Shown: positions 29,436 to 38,533 of the stretch, piece by piece
Layout of the letters: each line of letters starts with the position of its first letter
How positions within the stretch are numbered: the stretch's first letter is position 1
From: Kibdelosporangium philippinense
GTDB taxonomy: Bacteria; Actinomycetota; Actinomycetes; Mycobacteriales; Pseudonocardiaceae
Assembly (NCBI RefSeq): GCF_021390435.2
Contig: NZ_JAJVCN010000001.1
Span: 2,666,001 to 2,730,000, forward strand
Direction: 5' to 3'
DNA: 64,000 nt
Notes under the pieces: generated by a model
The model's database searches: none
What the model was told of the DNA's origin: nothing
What the model saw: the letters and a program-made list of their open reading frames with translations, nothing else
Program-made: the position numbers and the translations under genes

Positions 29436-29465
29436 CTTTCTCGATGTGATCTCAGGGAGTCAACG

Positions 29466-31070
29466 ATGCTGGACGGCTGCGTGCCTTGGCCCGGGGAGCT
29501 GGCCGAGAGGTACCGGGCGGCGGGGTACTGGGTCGAGCAGACGCTGGACGTGCTGCTGCGGGACGGCGCGCGACGCCACCTGGACCGGACCGCGCTCGTC
29601 GCCGCCGACGGCACCCGCTTCACGTGGGCCGAGCTCGACGCGTGGGCGGACCGGATTGCCGCCGGACTCGTCGCCGCCGGCCTCGCACCCCAGGACCGCG
29701 TGCTGGTGCAGCTGCCGAACGTGCCGGAGTTCGTCGCGTTGTTCTTCGGTCTGCTGCGCGCCCAGGTGCTGCCCGTGCTCGCGCTGCCCGCGCACCGCGA
29801 GAGCGAGATCGTGCCGCTGTGCGAGCTGAGCGGGGCGGTCGCGTACTTCGTCGCCGAGGACGACGGCGCGGGTTACGACTACCGCGACCTCGCCCGGACC
29901 GTGATCAAGGCAGTGCCCTCGGTCCGTCAGGTGTTCGTGGTCGGTGACCCGGCCGAGTTCGCGCCGCTGCCCACGGCCGACCCCATCGAGTTGCCTGCGG
30001 CGGACCCGTTCGCGCCCGCGCTGTTCCTGTTGTCCGGTGGCACGACGGGCACGCCGAAGCTCATTCCCCGCACGCACACCGACTATCTCTACAACGCGCG
30101 CGCGAGTGCCGAGGTCTCCGGCTTCACCGCGGAGACCGTGTACCTGGTGGCACTGCCCGCCGCGCACAACTTCGCGCTCGCCTCGCCTGGCCTGCTGGGC
30201 GCGATGTCCACCGGGGGCACCGTCGTACTGGCGCCGGACCCCAGTGCGGACACCGTGTTCGAGCTGATCGAACGCGAACGCGTGACGGTGACCGCGGTCG
30301 TGCCGCCGATAGCGTTGCTGTGGATGGACGTCGTCGACTTCATGGACGCCGATCTGTCCACTTTGGAGCTGATACAGGTCGGTGGCGCGAAGTTCAACCC
30401 CGAGCCCGCCGCGCGCGTGCGGGAAACGCTGGGCTGCGACCTGCAGCAGGTGTTCGGCATGGCCGAGGGCCTGCTGAACTTCACGCGGCTCGACGATGCC
30501 GACGAGCTGAAGATCACCACCCAGGGCGCCCCGCTGTGCCCGGCCGACGAACTGCTGATCGTCGACGAGGAAGGCGAACCGGTCGCGCCCGGTGAGAGCG
30601 GCGAGCTGCTCACGCGCGGCCCGTACACGCTGCGCGGCTACTATCGCGCCGCGGAGCACAATTCGCGTGCGTTCACCGCTGATGGCTTCTACCGGTCCGG
30701 TGACGTGGTGCGGCAGCTGCCGTCCGGGCACCTGATCGTCGAGGGCAGGCGCAAGGACCAGATCAACCGCGGCGGCGAGAAGATCCCCGCGGAAGAGCTG
30801 GAGAACCACCTGCTCGCGCACCCCGCCGTGCACGACGCCGCCGTCGTCGGCATGCCGGACGAGGTGATGGGCGAACGTACGTGCGCGTTCGTCGTGGTCA
30901 AGGGAGACGCTCCGGCCCTGCGCGAGGTGACGGCGTTCCTGCGGGAACGCGGTGTCGCCGCGTACAAGCTGCCGGACCGGCTCGAAGTGCTCGACGAGTT
31001 CCCCCAGACGAAGGTCGGCAAGGTCTCCAAGGTCGCGCTGGTGCGGTTGCTCACCGGTGAGGACGGGTGA
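29466..31070 (+). CDS. salicylate-AMP ligase (stand-alone aryl acid adenylation enzyme)
   Basis: The 534-aa protein is an aryl-acid adenylating enzyme of the DhbE/EntE/YbtE/MbtA family. It activates the aryl acid and loads it on the ArCP of the ArCP-Cy-A-T synthetase. Motifs: [17 protein letters not shown], the pocket segment [29 protein letters not shown], and the C-terminal RSGDVVR and NRGGEKI with the catalytic Lys region. By eye the pocket reads N-F-A-A-Q-G-V-L-N. This fits the salicylate code (NFCAQGVLNK) except for Ala in place of Cys at 239, and fits the 2,3-dihydroxybenzoate code less well. A salicylate synthase nearby and the absence of entA/entB support salicylate. Its stop overlaps the first permease gene. 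Confidence 0.93.
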   Translation: MLDGCVPWPGELAERYRAAGYWVEQTLDVLLRDGARRHLDRTALVAADGTRFTWAELDAWADRIAAGLVAAGLAPQDRVLVQLPNVPEFVALFFGLLRAQVLPVLALPAHRESEIVPLCELSGAVAYFVAEDDGAGYDYRDLARTVIKAVPSVRQVFVVGDPAEFAPLPTADPIELPAADPFAPALFLLSGGTTGTPKLIPRTHTDYLYNARASAEVSGFTAETVYLVALPAAHNFALASPGLLGAMSTGGTVVLAPDPSADTVFELIERERVTVTAVVPPIALLWMDVVDFMDADLSTLELIQVGGAKFNPEPAARVRETLGCDLQQVFGMAEGLLNFTRLDDADELKITTQGAPLCPADELLIVDEEGEPVAPGESGELLTRGPYTLRGYYRAAEHNSRAFTADGFYRSGDVVRQLPSGHLIVEGRRKDQINRGGEKIPAEELENHLLAHPAVHDAAVVGMPDEVMGERTCAFVVVKGDAPALREVTAFLRERGVAAYKLPDRLEVLDEFPQTKVGKVSKVALVRLLTGEDG

Positions 31071-32068
31071 GCGTCAAGGCACCTGCGCTGTCCCGCGGCG
31101 CGGGCCTGGTGCTCGGCCTGGTCGCACTTGTTTTCGTGGCGCTGCTGTCGCTCGCGGTGGGCGCGCGGTCGATCCCGCTGTCGACGGTGCTGAACGTACT
31201 GGCCTCCCCGGACGGCTCCGATTCGGCGTTCGTCGTGTGGGAGCTGCGGATTCCGCGCACGTTGATCGGCGTCGCGGTCGGTGCGGCACTGGGCGTGGCG
31301 GGCGCGCTGATGCAGGCGCTGACCCGCAACCCGCTCGCCGATCCCGGTCTGCTCGGCGTGAACGCGGGCGCCTCCGCCGCGGCGGCGTTGTCGATCAGCG
31401 TGCTCGGGCTGACGGACCTTCGGGCGTTCGTCTGGTTCGCGTTCGCAGGCGCCGCTGTGGCGGGCACGGTGCTGTACGTCATCGCGGGCCGGTCGGGCGC
31501 GTCGCCGGTGCGGCTCGCGTTGGCGGGTGCGGCGGTGATGGCTGCCCTGACCGGGTTCACGCAGGCGGTGACCCTGCTGGACCAGAACGCGCTGGACCAG
31601 ATGCGGTTCTGGACCGTGGGCGCGTTGGAACGCGCGAACATCGGGACGCTGACGGACGTCGCGCCGTTCCTGGTGGTAGGGCTGGTGATGGCGATCTTGC
31701 TGGCGCGGCCGTTGAACGCGTTGTCGCTCGGTGAGGAGATGGGGCGGTCGCTGGGTGCGCATCTCGGCCGGACTCAGCTGCTGACGCTGGTAGCGGTAAC
31801 GCTGCTGGCCGGTGCGGCGACAGCGGCCGTGGGCCCGTTGGTGTTCGTCGGCCTCGTCGTGCCGCACATGGTCCGGGCGATCACCGGGCCCGACCAGCGG
31901 TGGATAGTGGGGTACTGCGCGGTGTTCGCACCGGTGTTGCTGCTGCTGGCCGACGTGCTCGGGCGGGTGATGGCGCGGGAGGAGATCGACGTGGGTGTGG
32001 TGACCGCGTTGCTGGGCGGTCCGGTGTTCCTGATCCTGTTGCGGCGCCACAAGGCGGTCCGCGTATGA
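31067..32068 (+). CDS. FecCD-family ferric-siderophore permease, subunit 1
   Basis: The 333-aa integral membrane protein is of the BtuC/FecC/FepD type. It shows LRIPRTLIGVAVGAALGVAG, MQALTRNPLADPGLLGVN, the segment ALSLGEEMGRSLG and GPLVFVGLVVPHMVRAITGPD, followed by the C-terminal hydrophobic segments of the family. It forms the importer channel with the next gene. The GTG start makes a GTGA overlap with the ligase stop, and its stop overlaps the ATG of the second permease, so ligase and transporter are co-expressed from the iron-box promoter at 29.4 kb. Confidence 0.95.
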   Translation: MSVKAPALSRGAGLVLGLVALVFVALLSLAVGARSIPLSTVLNVLASPDGSDSAFVVWELRIPRTLIGVAVGAALGVAGALMQALTRNPLADPGLLGVNAGASAAAALSISVLGLTDLRAFVWFAFAGAAVAGTVLYVIAGRSGASPVRLALAGAAVMAALTGFTQAVTLLDQNALDQMRFWTVGALERANIGTLTDVAPFLVVGLVMAILLARPLNALSLGEEMGRSLGAHLGRTQLLTLVAVTLLAGAATAAVGPLVFVGLVVPHMVRAITGPDQRWIVGYCAVFAPVLLLLADVLGRVMAREEIDVGVVTALLGGPVFLILLRRHKAVRV

Positions 32069-33084
32069 GCGCGCTTCCTCCGGCTTCCGTCGCTCAGCCT
32101 GTACGCCTCCGCACGCGGCCCCGGCGTTCACTTGTCGTCTCTTTCGGTCTCGTCGCCGCGATCGTGGTCGTCGGCGTGATCGCGCTCGGCACCGGCGCGA
32201 TCTACGTGGCACCGCTCGACGTAGTGCGTACGTTGTTCGGCAACGGCAGCCGCATCACCAACTACGCGGTGCTCGACCTGCGGCTGCCCCGCGTGCTGAT
32301 CGCGCTCATGGTCGGCGCGGCGCTCGGCATGAGCGGCGCGGTGTTCCAGAGCCTGTCGCGCAACCCGTTGGGCAGTCCGGACATCATCGGCTTCAACTAC
32401 GGTGCCGCGACCGGCGGCCTGCTCGTCATCCTGGTTTTCGGCGGCAGCCCCGGCACGGTGTCGGCGGGCGCGCTGGTGGGTGGCCTGGCGACGGCGCTGC
32501 TCGTGTACGTGCTGGCGTGGCAGCGCGGTGTGCTCGGGATGCGGCTGGTGCTGACCGGGATCGGCATCAGCGCGATCCTGCAGGCGGTCAACTTCTACCT
32601 GATCGTCAACGCGGGCGTCGCCGACGTGGCGCGCGCGACGGTGTGGCTCACCGGCAGCCTGAACAACCTCGGCTGGACCCAGCTGTGGCCCACCTCGATC
32701 GCGCTCGTCGTGCTGGTGCCCGCGCTGCTGTTCGGCGTGCGGTGGCTGGAAATGCTGGCGATGGGCGACGAAGTGGCGCGGGGCCTCGGCGTTCCGGTGG
32801 AAGGCGCGCGCGTGTACCTGCTCGTCTCCGGCACGGCGGCGTGCGCGGTGGCGACGGCGGCGGCCGGCCCGATCGCGTTCGTGGCTCTGGTCGCGCCGCA
32901 GTTGGCGAAACGGCTGACCCGGTCGTACGGCGCGAGGCTGCTGCCCGCGGCGTGGATGGGTGCTTTCCTGGTGCTGGCAGCGGATTTCGCCACGCAACGG
33001 ATCGGCGGTGCGTTGCCCGTCGGCGTCGCGACCGGCGCGTTGGGCGGCGTCTACCTCGCGTGGCTGCTCTGGCGAAAGTCCTGA
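32065..33084 (+). CDS. FecCD-family ferric-siderophore permease, subunit 2
   Basis: The 339-aa partner permease is FepG-like, with LRLPRVLIALMVGAALGMSG, FQSLSRNPLGSPDIIGF, MGDEVARGLGV and GPIAFVALVAPQLAKRLTRS. The N-terminus carries a short basic cytoplasmic lead before the first helix. The ATG at 32065 overlaps the previous stop (ATGA). No ATP-binding subunit (FepC/FecE type) follows. The operon ends here at a strong hairpin, so the ATPase must be supplied from elsewhere in the genome. With the lipoprotein at 3.8 kb this gives an almost complete ABC importer. Confidence 0.95.
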   Translation: MSALPPASVAQPVRLRTRPRRSLVVSFGLVAAIVVVGVIALGTGAIYVAPLDVVRTLFGNGSRITNYAVLDLRLPRVLIALMVGAALGMSGAVFQSLSRNPLGSPDIIGFNYGAATGGLLVILVFGGSPGTVSAGALVGGLATALLVYVLAWQRGVLGMRLVLTGIGISAILQAVNFYLIVNAGVADVARATVWLTGSLNNLGWTQLWPTSIALVVLVPALLFGVRWLEMLAMGDEVARGLGVPVEGARVYLLVSGTAACAVATAAAGPIAFVALVAPQLAKRLTRSYGARLLPAAWMGAFLVLAADFATQRIGGALPVGVATGALGGVYLAWLLWRKS

Positions 33085-33114
33085 CACCGCAAGGCCGGGG
33101 CCTTGCGGTGTCAG
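33081..33114. terminator. bidirectional hairpin terminator
   Basis: CTGACACCGCAAGGCC and its reverse complement are separated by two G residues, a 16-bp perfect stem. It lies between the convergent permease operon and the salicylate synthase gene and overlaps the last bases of the permease stop codon. Confidence 0.8.
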
Positions 33115-33119
33115 GCCGG

Positions 33120-34427
33120 TCAGGCGGGCACGACGAACGGTGCGACCGAGCCCAGCTTCTCGCAGGTCTCCTCGAACTCGCGGTCCGGTGTCGAGTCGAC
33201 CACGATGCCCGCTCCCGCGCGCAGCCACGCCTGGTCGCCCTCCTGATACACCGCGCGCAGCACGAGGGCGGCGTCCAGCGAGCCGTCGGCGTCGATCGCG
33301 ACGACCGCGCCCGAATAGAGGCCGCGGCTGCCGTCCATGCGGGCGATCGCGTCCAGCGACTCACGCTTCGGGATGCCCGACGCGGTCACCGCCGGGAACA
33401 CCGCCTCCAGTGCGTCCCACGCCGACCGATCCTCGGCCAGGTCGCCGTTGACGAGCGAGGCGAGGTGCTGCACGGACCCCCGCTCCTTGATTCCCATGAA
33501 GTCACCGACGTGCACGGATTCCGGCTTGCAGATGCGGCGCAGCTCCTCCTGCGCGGCGCGTACCGAGACGGCGTGCTCGAAGACCTCCTTCGGGTCGTTC
33601 TCCAGCTCGCGGCGCGCCGCCGCGTCCAGTTCGGCGCCGCGGCCGAACGCGCGGGTGCCCGCCAGCGGCTGCGTGACGACGTGGCCCGCACCGTCGACCG
33701 ACACGACGATCTCCGGGCTGAAGCCTGCCGCCTCGGCGCCGTTGAGGCGCAGCACAAACGACCGCGCAGGGGTGTTGCCGAGGCGGCCGCGCTCGTAGGT
33801 GCCCACGATGTCGACCTGGAACGGAATGTGCACCGCCCGCGACAGGATGACCTTCTGGTACTGGCCCTGACGGATCTCCTTGATCGCCTGCGCGACCCGT
33901 TCGCGGTAGTTGGCGCTGTCCGCCGTGATGTCGACCGCGGAGGTCTGCCCGGTGTCCAGCTCGATGTCGGCGGTCAGCAATTCGCGCACGTGCTCGGCGG
34001 TGTCGACCGCGCGCACCACGGCCGTGCCTTCGGCCAGCGTCACCTCGACGCGCGGCACGATCAGCCGGACGATCTCGCCCGTCGGCGCGGCGGCACCGCG
34101 CAGCGTCAGTCCGGGCACCAGCGAGGCGAACCCGAAGTTGACCCGGCCGTACGCGCGCCAACCGGTGACCGGCAGTTCCGCGAGCGCCTCGCGCAGCGCC
34201 TGACCTGGCGAGCCGGACCAGGACCGCTCGGTCACCTCACCACCGGCCTCGACCCGCACCCGCCGCGCGTCGAGCGTCACCGTGGCGAGCGCGCCACCGG
34301 CGAACGTCCAGGTGCCCGCGCGCTCGTAGACGACGTAGTCGTCGAATCCGGACCGCGCCAGCCGAGTTACCAGGTCCAGCGGATCAGCCGACCCTGTCGC
34401 GATCTCTTCACGGTCGTACTCGGTCAC
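33120..34427 (-). CDS. salicylate synthase (MbtI/Irp9 family)
   Basis: The 435-aa chorismate-utilising enzyme converts chorismate via isochorismate to salicylate and pyruvate. It resembles MbtI: DYVVYERAGTWTFAGGALA near the N-terminus, EGWRAYG-like VTGWRAYGRVNFGF, the lysine-containing QYQKVILSRAVHIPF, PLAGTRAFGRG, EELRRICKPESVHV, FPAVTASGIPKRESLDAI and MDGSRGLYSGAVV. The MbtI-type N-terminus distinguishes it from plain isochorismate synthases (EntC), which need a separate lyase; none is seen here. It supplies the starter acid for the ligase at 29.5 kb. The start is a GTG at 34427 with GAGGAG upstream, and an iron box lies about 60 bases upstream. Confidence 0.92.
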   Translation of the reverse strand: MTEYDREEIATGSADPLDLVTRLARSGFDDYVVYERAGTWTFAGGALATVTLDARRVRVEAGGEVTERSWSGSPGQALREALAELPVTGWRAYGRVNFGFASLVPGLTLRGAAAPTGEIVRLIVPRVEVTLAEGTAVVRAVDTAEHVRELLTADIELDTGQTSAVDITADSANYRERVAQAIKEIRQGQYQKVILSRAVHIPFQVDIVGTYERGRLGNTPARSFVLRLNGAEAAGFSPEIVVSVDGAGHVVTQPLAGTRAFGRGAELDAAARRELENDPKEVFEHAVSVRAAQEELRRICKPESVHVGDFMGIKERGSVQHLASLVNGDLAEDRSAWDALEAVFPAVTASGIPKRESLDAIARMDGSRGLYSGAVVAIDADGSLDAALVLRAVYQEGDQAWLRAGAGIVVDSTPDREFEETCEKLGSVAPFVVPA

Positions 34428-34486
34428 ACCAACTCCTCGTCCTTGGCGCCGGATCTCGGCATGGTCGGCCAGAGGCAGGCCGAGAC

Positions 34487-34505
34487 CAAGGTGATCCTAA
34501 CCTAA
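34487..34505 (-). promoter_or_regulatory. iron box upstream of salicylate synthase
   Basis: On the plus strand CAAGGTGATCCTAACCTAA matches 14 of 19 consensus positions with a perfect right half. It lies about 60 bases upstream of the salicylate synthase start and probably places it under the same iron control as the NRPS operon. The rest of 34428-34789 shows no gene. Confidence 0.72.
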
Positions 34506-34751
34506 GTAAGGGGACCCTCTATAGGTCCGAATGACCGGTCAGAGACAGATAGATCACACCTCGGCGGACAGCGCTGTCCTCCGACCCGCGTTGCCCCTGA
34601 AGGGTCGCTTGATCAGGCAAGGTCTCCATTCAAGCCGTGACGCAGCGGTGCGGTGCGGCATTCCCGAGAGCCGAGGCTTTCACTGCTGTGCTCGGGTTCT
34701 TCGCCAGACGAGGAGCAGGACCAACGCACACGCGTTGGTTTGTCGTGAGTG

Positions 34752-34766
34752 ATGAACATTGTTCAT
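34752..34766. promoter_or_regulatory. perfect 15-bp palindrome, candidate operator
   Basis: ATGAACATTGTTCAT is a perfect odd-length palindrome about 23 bases upstream of the large secreted-protein gene. Its position suits a repressor site. The spacing between GAAC and GTTC is three bases, not the four of actinobacterial LexA boxes, so the regulator is unknown. Confidence 0.45.
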
Positions 34767-34789
34767 TCCGGATGAACGCATAGCGAGGT

Positions 34790-37700
34790 GTGAGACACAG
34801 GAGACCCTTCATCCGGCGGCGTGTGTTCGGTGTGCTCGCCGCGCTGACCATGGCCGGATCACTTGTGGCCGTGCCGCCTGCGTACGCCGAGATCGACCCG
34901 ACCGCCATGGACAACGCGGTGTTCAGCGCGTACATGCGGGCCACTGCCAAGTCCGAGGCCGATTTCGTCAAGAGTGTCGTGTCCAGCGCCGAGATGCTGG
35001 ACTGGCGGGTGCTTAACCCGCAAGCGACCAAGGACCAGCTGTTCGACCACTACCTGTGGGTGGCCAGGCACCGGGAGGAAGCGTCCACCGCCTTCTCCGG
35101 CCTGTGGGAACGTTCCGAGCACGAGATGCTGGCGTGGACCATCGCGGATCTGCCGCATGCCCCGCAGGCGGAGTACCGGGGGCCGACGGTCTCCGTACTG
35201 GTCGCCGCGATGACCGGCCGGGACGCCGAGCGGATGTCCCCGCGGATCAAGGACCGGCTGACCGCCAACGAGCAGTATTTCGACGGCGAGCGCCGCTACT
35301 CCGAGGCGCCGGGCCTGGTCTGGGCCGCGGTGGCCAATCGGGCCCGGCAGGACCCGGTCTTCAAACAGGTGTGGGACGGCGAGATCGGCGCGGCGCACAA
35401 GTGGGTGAGCGCGACCGACAGCGCGCAGACCATGTCCGACCACCCCATGCTGAGCATGTACTACGACCTGCCGTCGATCCTGTCGAAGAAGAACGACCCG
35501 GTCGCGGTCAAGCAGGAGGTGATCAATCAGGTCGCCGAGCTCGGCAAGGGCATCAACCGGGAGTACTCCAAGATCATCGATGTGATCAAGGAGGCCGCGG
35601 GCAAGAACGTTCCCGGCGCGCCGCCGAAGCCTGATGAGAAGGTGCCGGTCGAGAAGGCCGAGGACGAGCAGAAGCAACGTCAGGACGTCATCGACGGGAT
35701 CAAGGCCGGGTTCGACGGACTGTCCTACATCGCCGGAGCGCTCGGCCAGCACGACTTCGCCCAGCAGGTCATGAAGGTCGGCGAGGCGGGGAGCAAGTTC
35801 GCGACTGCGAGCAACAAACTGCTGTCGTTCATGCAGACGGCCGGTGAGATCTCGGGATTCGCCACGGCCGCCGCGATGGGCAACTTCGCCGGTGCCCTGA
35901 TCTCGGTGGTGTCCATGTTCACCGCGGGCCCACCGAGTATCGAACAGGTGATCCTCAGCCAGATCGCCGAGTTGCGCAAGGAGGTCCAGCGGCTCGGGCG
36001 GGACATGAACGCCCGGTTCGACCAGATCGACAGCAGGCTCAAGGAGGTGTACGGCAAGCTGGCCGCCGAGTTCGAACGGACCAATGCCCGCGTGGAGGAA
36101 GTCCGCCTGATCGCCAAGGACATCGCCAGCAACGTGCTGCACCACCAGGCACGGACCCAGGCCATCGGCGAGGCCACGCTGGACGCGATCGCCGACATGG
36201 AGCGCGACAAACTGCTGGAATGGGCCAATCTCGGAGTCGACTACTCACGGGCGCACCAGGGCGACCCGATTCCCAAGCAGACGTTCGTCGACGCGGAGAA
36301 CATCTTCAACGCCTACGGCACGCAGAACACGACGTCCGCGGCGTATGTCGTACCGGAAGGCCGCTACACCACCGAGCAGGAGGCTGTCTCCACGCTGCTG
36401 AAGCTCTACGGGGATCCGACCAAGAGCTTCGGGCCGACCGGGGCGATCCGCTTCTTGGCCTGGTACGCCAACGAAAGCAAGCTCGCACCCGGCTTCCCGG
36501 TGCCGCCGAGTGGCAAGATCGCCAACCCGGCGGTGTGGGCGTTGGCGGCCAACGCGTACACGCTGATGACCGATCAGAACCGGGCCATGGCTGCGACGAG
36601 CGTCGCACGGTGGCGGGCGGACGATGTGATCACCGTCGGCAAGGACATCCAGAACGCCATCCAGCAGTTCGTCCTGTACGGGCAGGTGGAACCGGGTAAG
36701 GCGAGTCTGCTGTACCAGAACCTGATGACGAAGTACCGCGTGGCGATGCGGGACTTCCTCAACAGCCTGCGCGTGCACGAGAACGCGGCGCGGGACGGCA
36801 AGAAGTACGAGCTCTTCGGCAACTACGAGCAGGCCATCCCGGCGGACCACGGGATGCCGGTGGCGGCGGACATGCCGCACTGCTCCGGGTTGTCCACCTT
36901 GCCGCGGATCAAGACACCGGCCAACGCGACCGGGCTCGACCTCAGTCCCGCGGTGATGTTCGCCAGGTACCTGCGGTTCAAGTCGGACATGCCGGAACCG
37001 GCCTACACACCGTGCTACTCGGCTCAGTGGGTGAACACGAGGGTGGAGACCGGCACCGACCCGCTGACCGGCAAGCGCATCACCGTCAAGTTTGGTGACC
37101 TGCAGATCAGCGCGCGCCAGTTCATGGTGTGGACACCCACTACCGGCCTTGTCGAGGCCCGCCGGATGTCCGCGGTGGTCAAGAAGAACGTGGAGATCCA
37201 GTTCTGCATGTGGGACGGGCCGACGGGGCCGCGCGCCTGCAAGCCGATCGAGGAACGCAGTGAGCACGAGGAGGCAGCCAAGGGCTGGGAACCGGAGTTC
37301 CGGCAGGCCTTCGAGAAGACCGCGAAGCCGGAGAACATCCCGGACCTCGCCAGGTCCGACGGGCTCGGCAAGATCTTCACCGGCGAGTACCTGGACAAGC
37401 GGAAAGGCACGTACTACAAGAAGGTCTCCGAATCGCTGGACACGGCACCGGCCAGGGACGTCGACTTCGCGGTGCAACTGCTGCGGGCGTACACCGAGGT
37501 CGGCCTGTCCCGGGTGTTGGAGTCCGACGACCAGATGAAGGCGTTGCTGTACGGGGAGCGGCAGTTGTATTCGACTCCGCTGCTCAAGCAGCTTTTCGGC
37601 AAGGCGAAGGCCAACTACGAGTCGGGGACGATGGATCCGTTCGCGGGCCAGACCGCGTTGGAGAAGGCCGATGCCCAGCCGTACCCGCCGGGGCTGGAGA

Positions 37701-37876
37701 GCCCCGACAGGTTCTCGGCATGGCTGATGCACAGCGCGGGCGTGCGAACCGACCGGTTGTCGACCCGGCTGGACGTCCCGTTCGCCTCCTTCGATGACCA
37801 GTCGTTGCCCGAGGTCCAGCACGCGTTGACGAAGCTGCAGATCGTCACGGACGCGATTCACGGCCGCAAGAACTGA
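34790..37876 (+). CDS. large secreted protein of unknown function
   Basis: The 1028-aa protein has a clear Sec-type signal peptide: basic N-terminus (RHRRPFIRRR), hydrophobic core and AYA before Glu near residue 34. The mature part is mostly predicted alpha-helical. A hydrophobic Ala/Gly-rich stretch near residues 350-380 (FATAAAMGNFAGALISVVSM) is followed at once by a heptad-patterned coiled coil at about 383-447 (IAELRKEVQRLGRDMNARFD onward). Hydrophobic segment plus coiled coil is reminiscent of alpha-helical pore-forming toxins and of surface coiled-coil proteins, but I recognise no family. The C-terminal half has a few Cys residues (HCSG, TPCYSA, IQFCMW) that could form disulfides outside the cell. 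The start is a GTG at 34790 with a weak AGCGAGG site; a palindrome lies upstream and a hairpin downstream. Monocistronic. Confidence 0.85.
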   Translation: MRHRRPFIRRRVFGVLAALTMAGSLVAVPPAYAEIDPTAMDNAVFSAYMRATAKSEADFVKSVVSSAEMLDWRVLNPQATKDQLFDHYLWVARHREEASTAFSGLWERSEHEMLAWTIADLPHAPQAEYRGPTVSVLVAAMTGRDAERMSPRIKDRLTANEQYFDGERRYSEAPGLVWAAVANRARQDPVFKQVWDGEIGAAHKWVSATDSAQTMSDHPMLSMYYDLPSILSKKNDPVAVKQEVINQVAELGKGINREYSKIIDVIKEAAGKNVPGAPPKPDEKVPVEKAEDEQKQRQDVIDGIKAGFDGLSYIAGALGQHDFAQQVMKVGEAGSKFATASNKLLSFMQTAGEISGFATAAAMGNFAGALISVVSMFTAGPPSIEQVILSQIAELRKEVQRLGRDMNARFDQIDSRLKEVYGKLAAEFERTNARVEEVRLIAKDIASNVLHHQARTQAIGEATLDAIADMERDKLLEWANLGVDYSRAHQGDPIPKQTFVDAENIFNAYGTQNTTSAAYVVPEGRYTTEQEAVSTLLKLYGDPTKSFGPTGAIRFLAWYANESKLAPGFPVPPSGKIANPAVWALAANAYTLMTDQNRAMAATSVARWRADDVITVGKDIQNAIQQFVLYGQVEPGKASLLYQNLMTKYRVAMRDFLNSLRVHENAARDGKKYELFGNYEQAIPADHGMPVAADMPHCSGLSTLPRIKTPANATGLDLSPAVMFARYLRFKSDMPEPAYTPCYSAQWVNTRVETGTDPLTGKRITVKFGDLQISARQFMVWTPTTGLVEARRMSAVVKKNVEIQFCMWDGPTGPRACKPIEERSEHEEAAKGWEPEFRQAFEKTAKPENIPDLARSDGLGKIFTGEYLDKRKGTYYKKVSESLDTAPARDVDFAVQLLRAYTEVGLSRVLESDDQMKALLYGERQLYSTPLLKQLFGKAKANYESGTMDPFAGQTALEKADAQPYPPGLESPDRFSAWLMHSAGVRTDRLSTRLDVPFASFDDQSLPEVQHALTKLQIVTDAIHGRKN

Positions 37877-37884
37877 CCGGGACA

Positions 37885-37916
37885 CTGACCGGAAGTGCCA
37901 CCGCACTTCCGGTCAG
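37885..37916. terminator. bidirectional hairpin terminator
   Basis: A 14-bp perfect stem (CTGACCGGAAGTGC and its complement) with a CACC loop lies directly after the secreted-protein stop. It also overlaps the stop codon of the convergent gene, so it can serve both. Confidence 0.75.
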
Positions 37917-38533
37917 GACCAGTCGCACTGCCAGGTGAACGCGGGTGCGGGTCCCGGTTGGTAGCTGACGAAGGCGCCGGTACGCACCGAGGTGTCCAGG
38001 TGATGTCCGAGCACCGGCAGGGTCTGCCCGATCCGTGCGATCGTGGTCCGCAGTGCCCTGGTGACGTTGATCCTGGCCTTCTCGGCGGCCGACCCGGTCT
38101 GCCGATCACGCCCGCCGAGTCCGACCGCGTAGGCCAGTTGCCGTGCCAGAGCGTCCAGTTCGGACCTCGCGGCCCCGGCCCTGACGATGTCGTGAAAGGA
38201 TTCCGCCTCGGCGATCACCTCCCGCAGGTCCTCGATCCGGGCGCGGTACGCGGCCTTGGCCTGCCCGTCCAGCACAGGCCCGAGGCTGGATTGCCGCACT
38301 GCGGCGGTCAGCTGCATCGTGTGCACCTCGACGCCAGGCCGGGACAGCAACTCGGCGAGATACCGGACCCCCTTGCTGTGCTTGAGCCGCACAACGTCGG
38401 CCGCGTGCGTGAGTGACCAGTATTCGCCTTCCCTACGGAACGAGTTCGTACATTGTTGCCGGATCACCACATCCATAGGGCAAGTACACAGATCAGGTTC
38501 CCGGACGACCAGGGTGCGCTGTCCCCAGCACAC
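37913..38533 (-). CDS. stand-alone regulator C-terminal domain protein
   Basis: The protein (206 aa from the GTG at 38533; 187 aa from an ATG at 38476) matches the conserved C-terminal domain of many large actinobacterial ATPase/TPR regulators. It shows FRREGEYWSLTHAADVVRLK, GVRYLAELLSRPGVEVH, KAAYRARIEDLREVIAEAE, VGLGGRDRQTGSAAEKARI and the final TGAFVSYQPGPAPAFTW. In those large proteins it follows an ATPase and TPR region; here it stands alone with no ATPase or HTH. It could be a small natural protein or the surviving tail of a larger gene. Codons in the 19-residue extension before the ATG are mixed, so the start is uncertain. It converges on the secreted-protein gene. Confidence 0.65.
   Translation of the reverse strand: MCWGQRTLVVREPDLCTCPMDVVIRQQCTNSFRREGEYWSLTHAADVVRLKHSKGVRYLAELLSRPGVEVHTMQLTAAVRQSSLGPVLDGQAKAAYRARIEDLREVIAEAESFHDIVRAGAARSELDALARQLAYAVGLGGRDRQTGSAAEKARINVTRALRTTIARIGQTLPVLGHHLDTSVRTGAFVSYQPGPAPAFTWQCDWS

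Noticed and set aside
29466..34427. Catecholate (2,3-DHB) siderophore as the product
   Set aside because: No EntA dehydrogenase or EntB isochorismatase-ArCP; the synthase is MbtI-type and the ligase pocket is nearer the salicylate code. The isochorismatase-fold enzyme at 1.2 kb lies in a separate catabolic unit.
34752..34766. LexA/SOS box reading of the palindrome
   Set aside because: GAAC and GTTC are three bases apart instead of four, and no SOS gene is adjacent.
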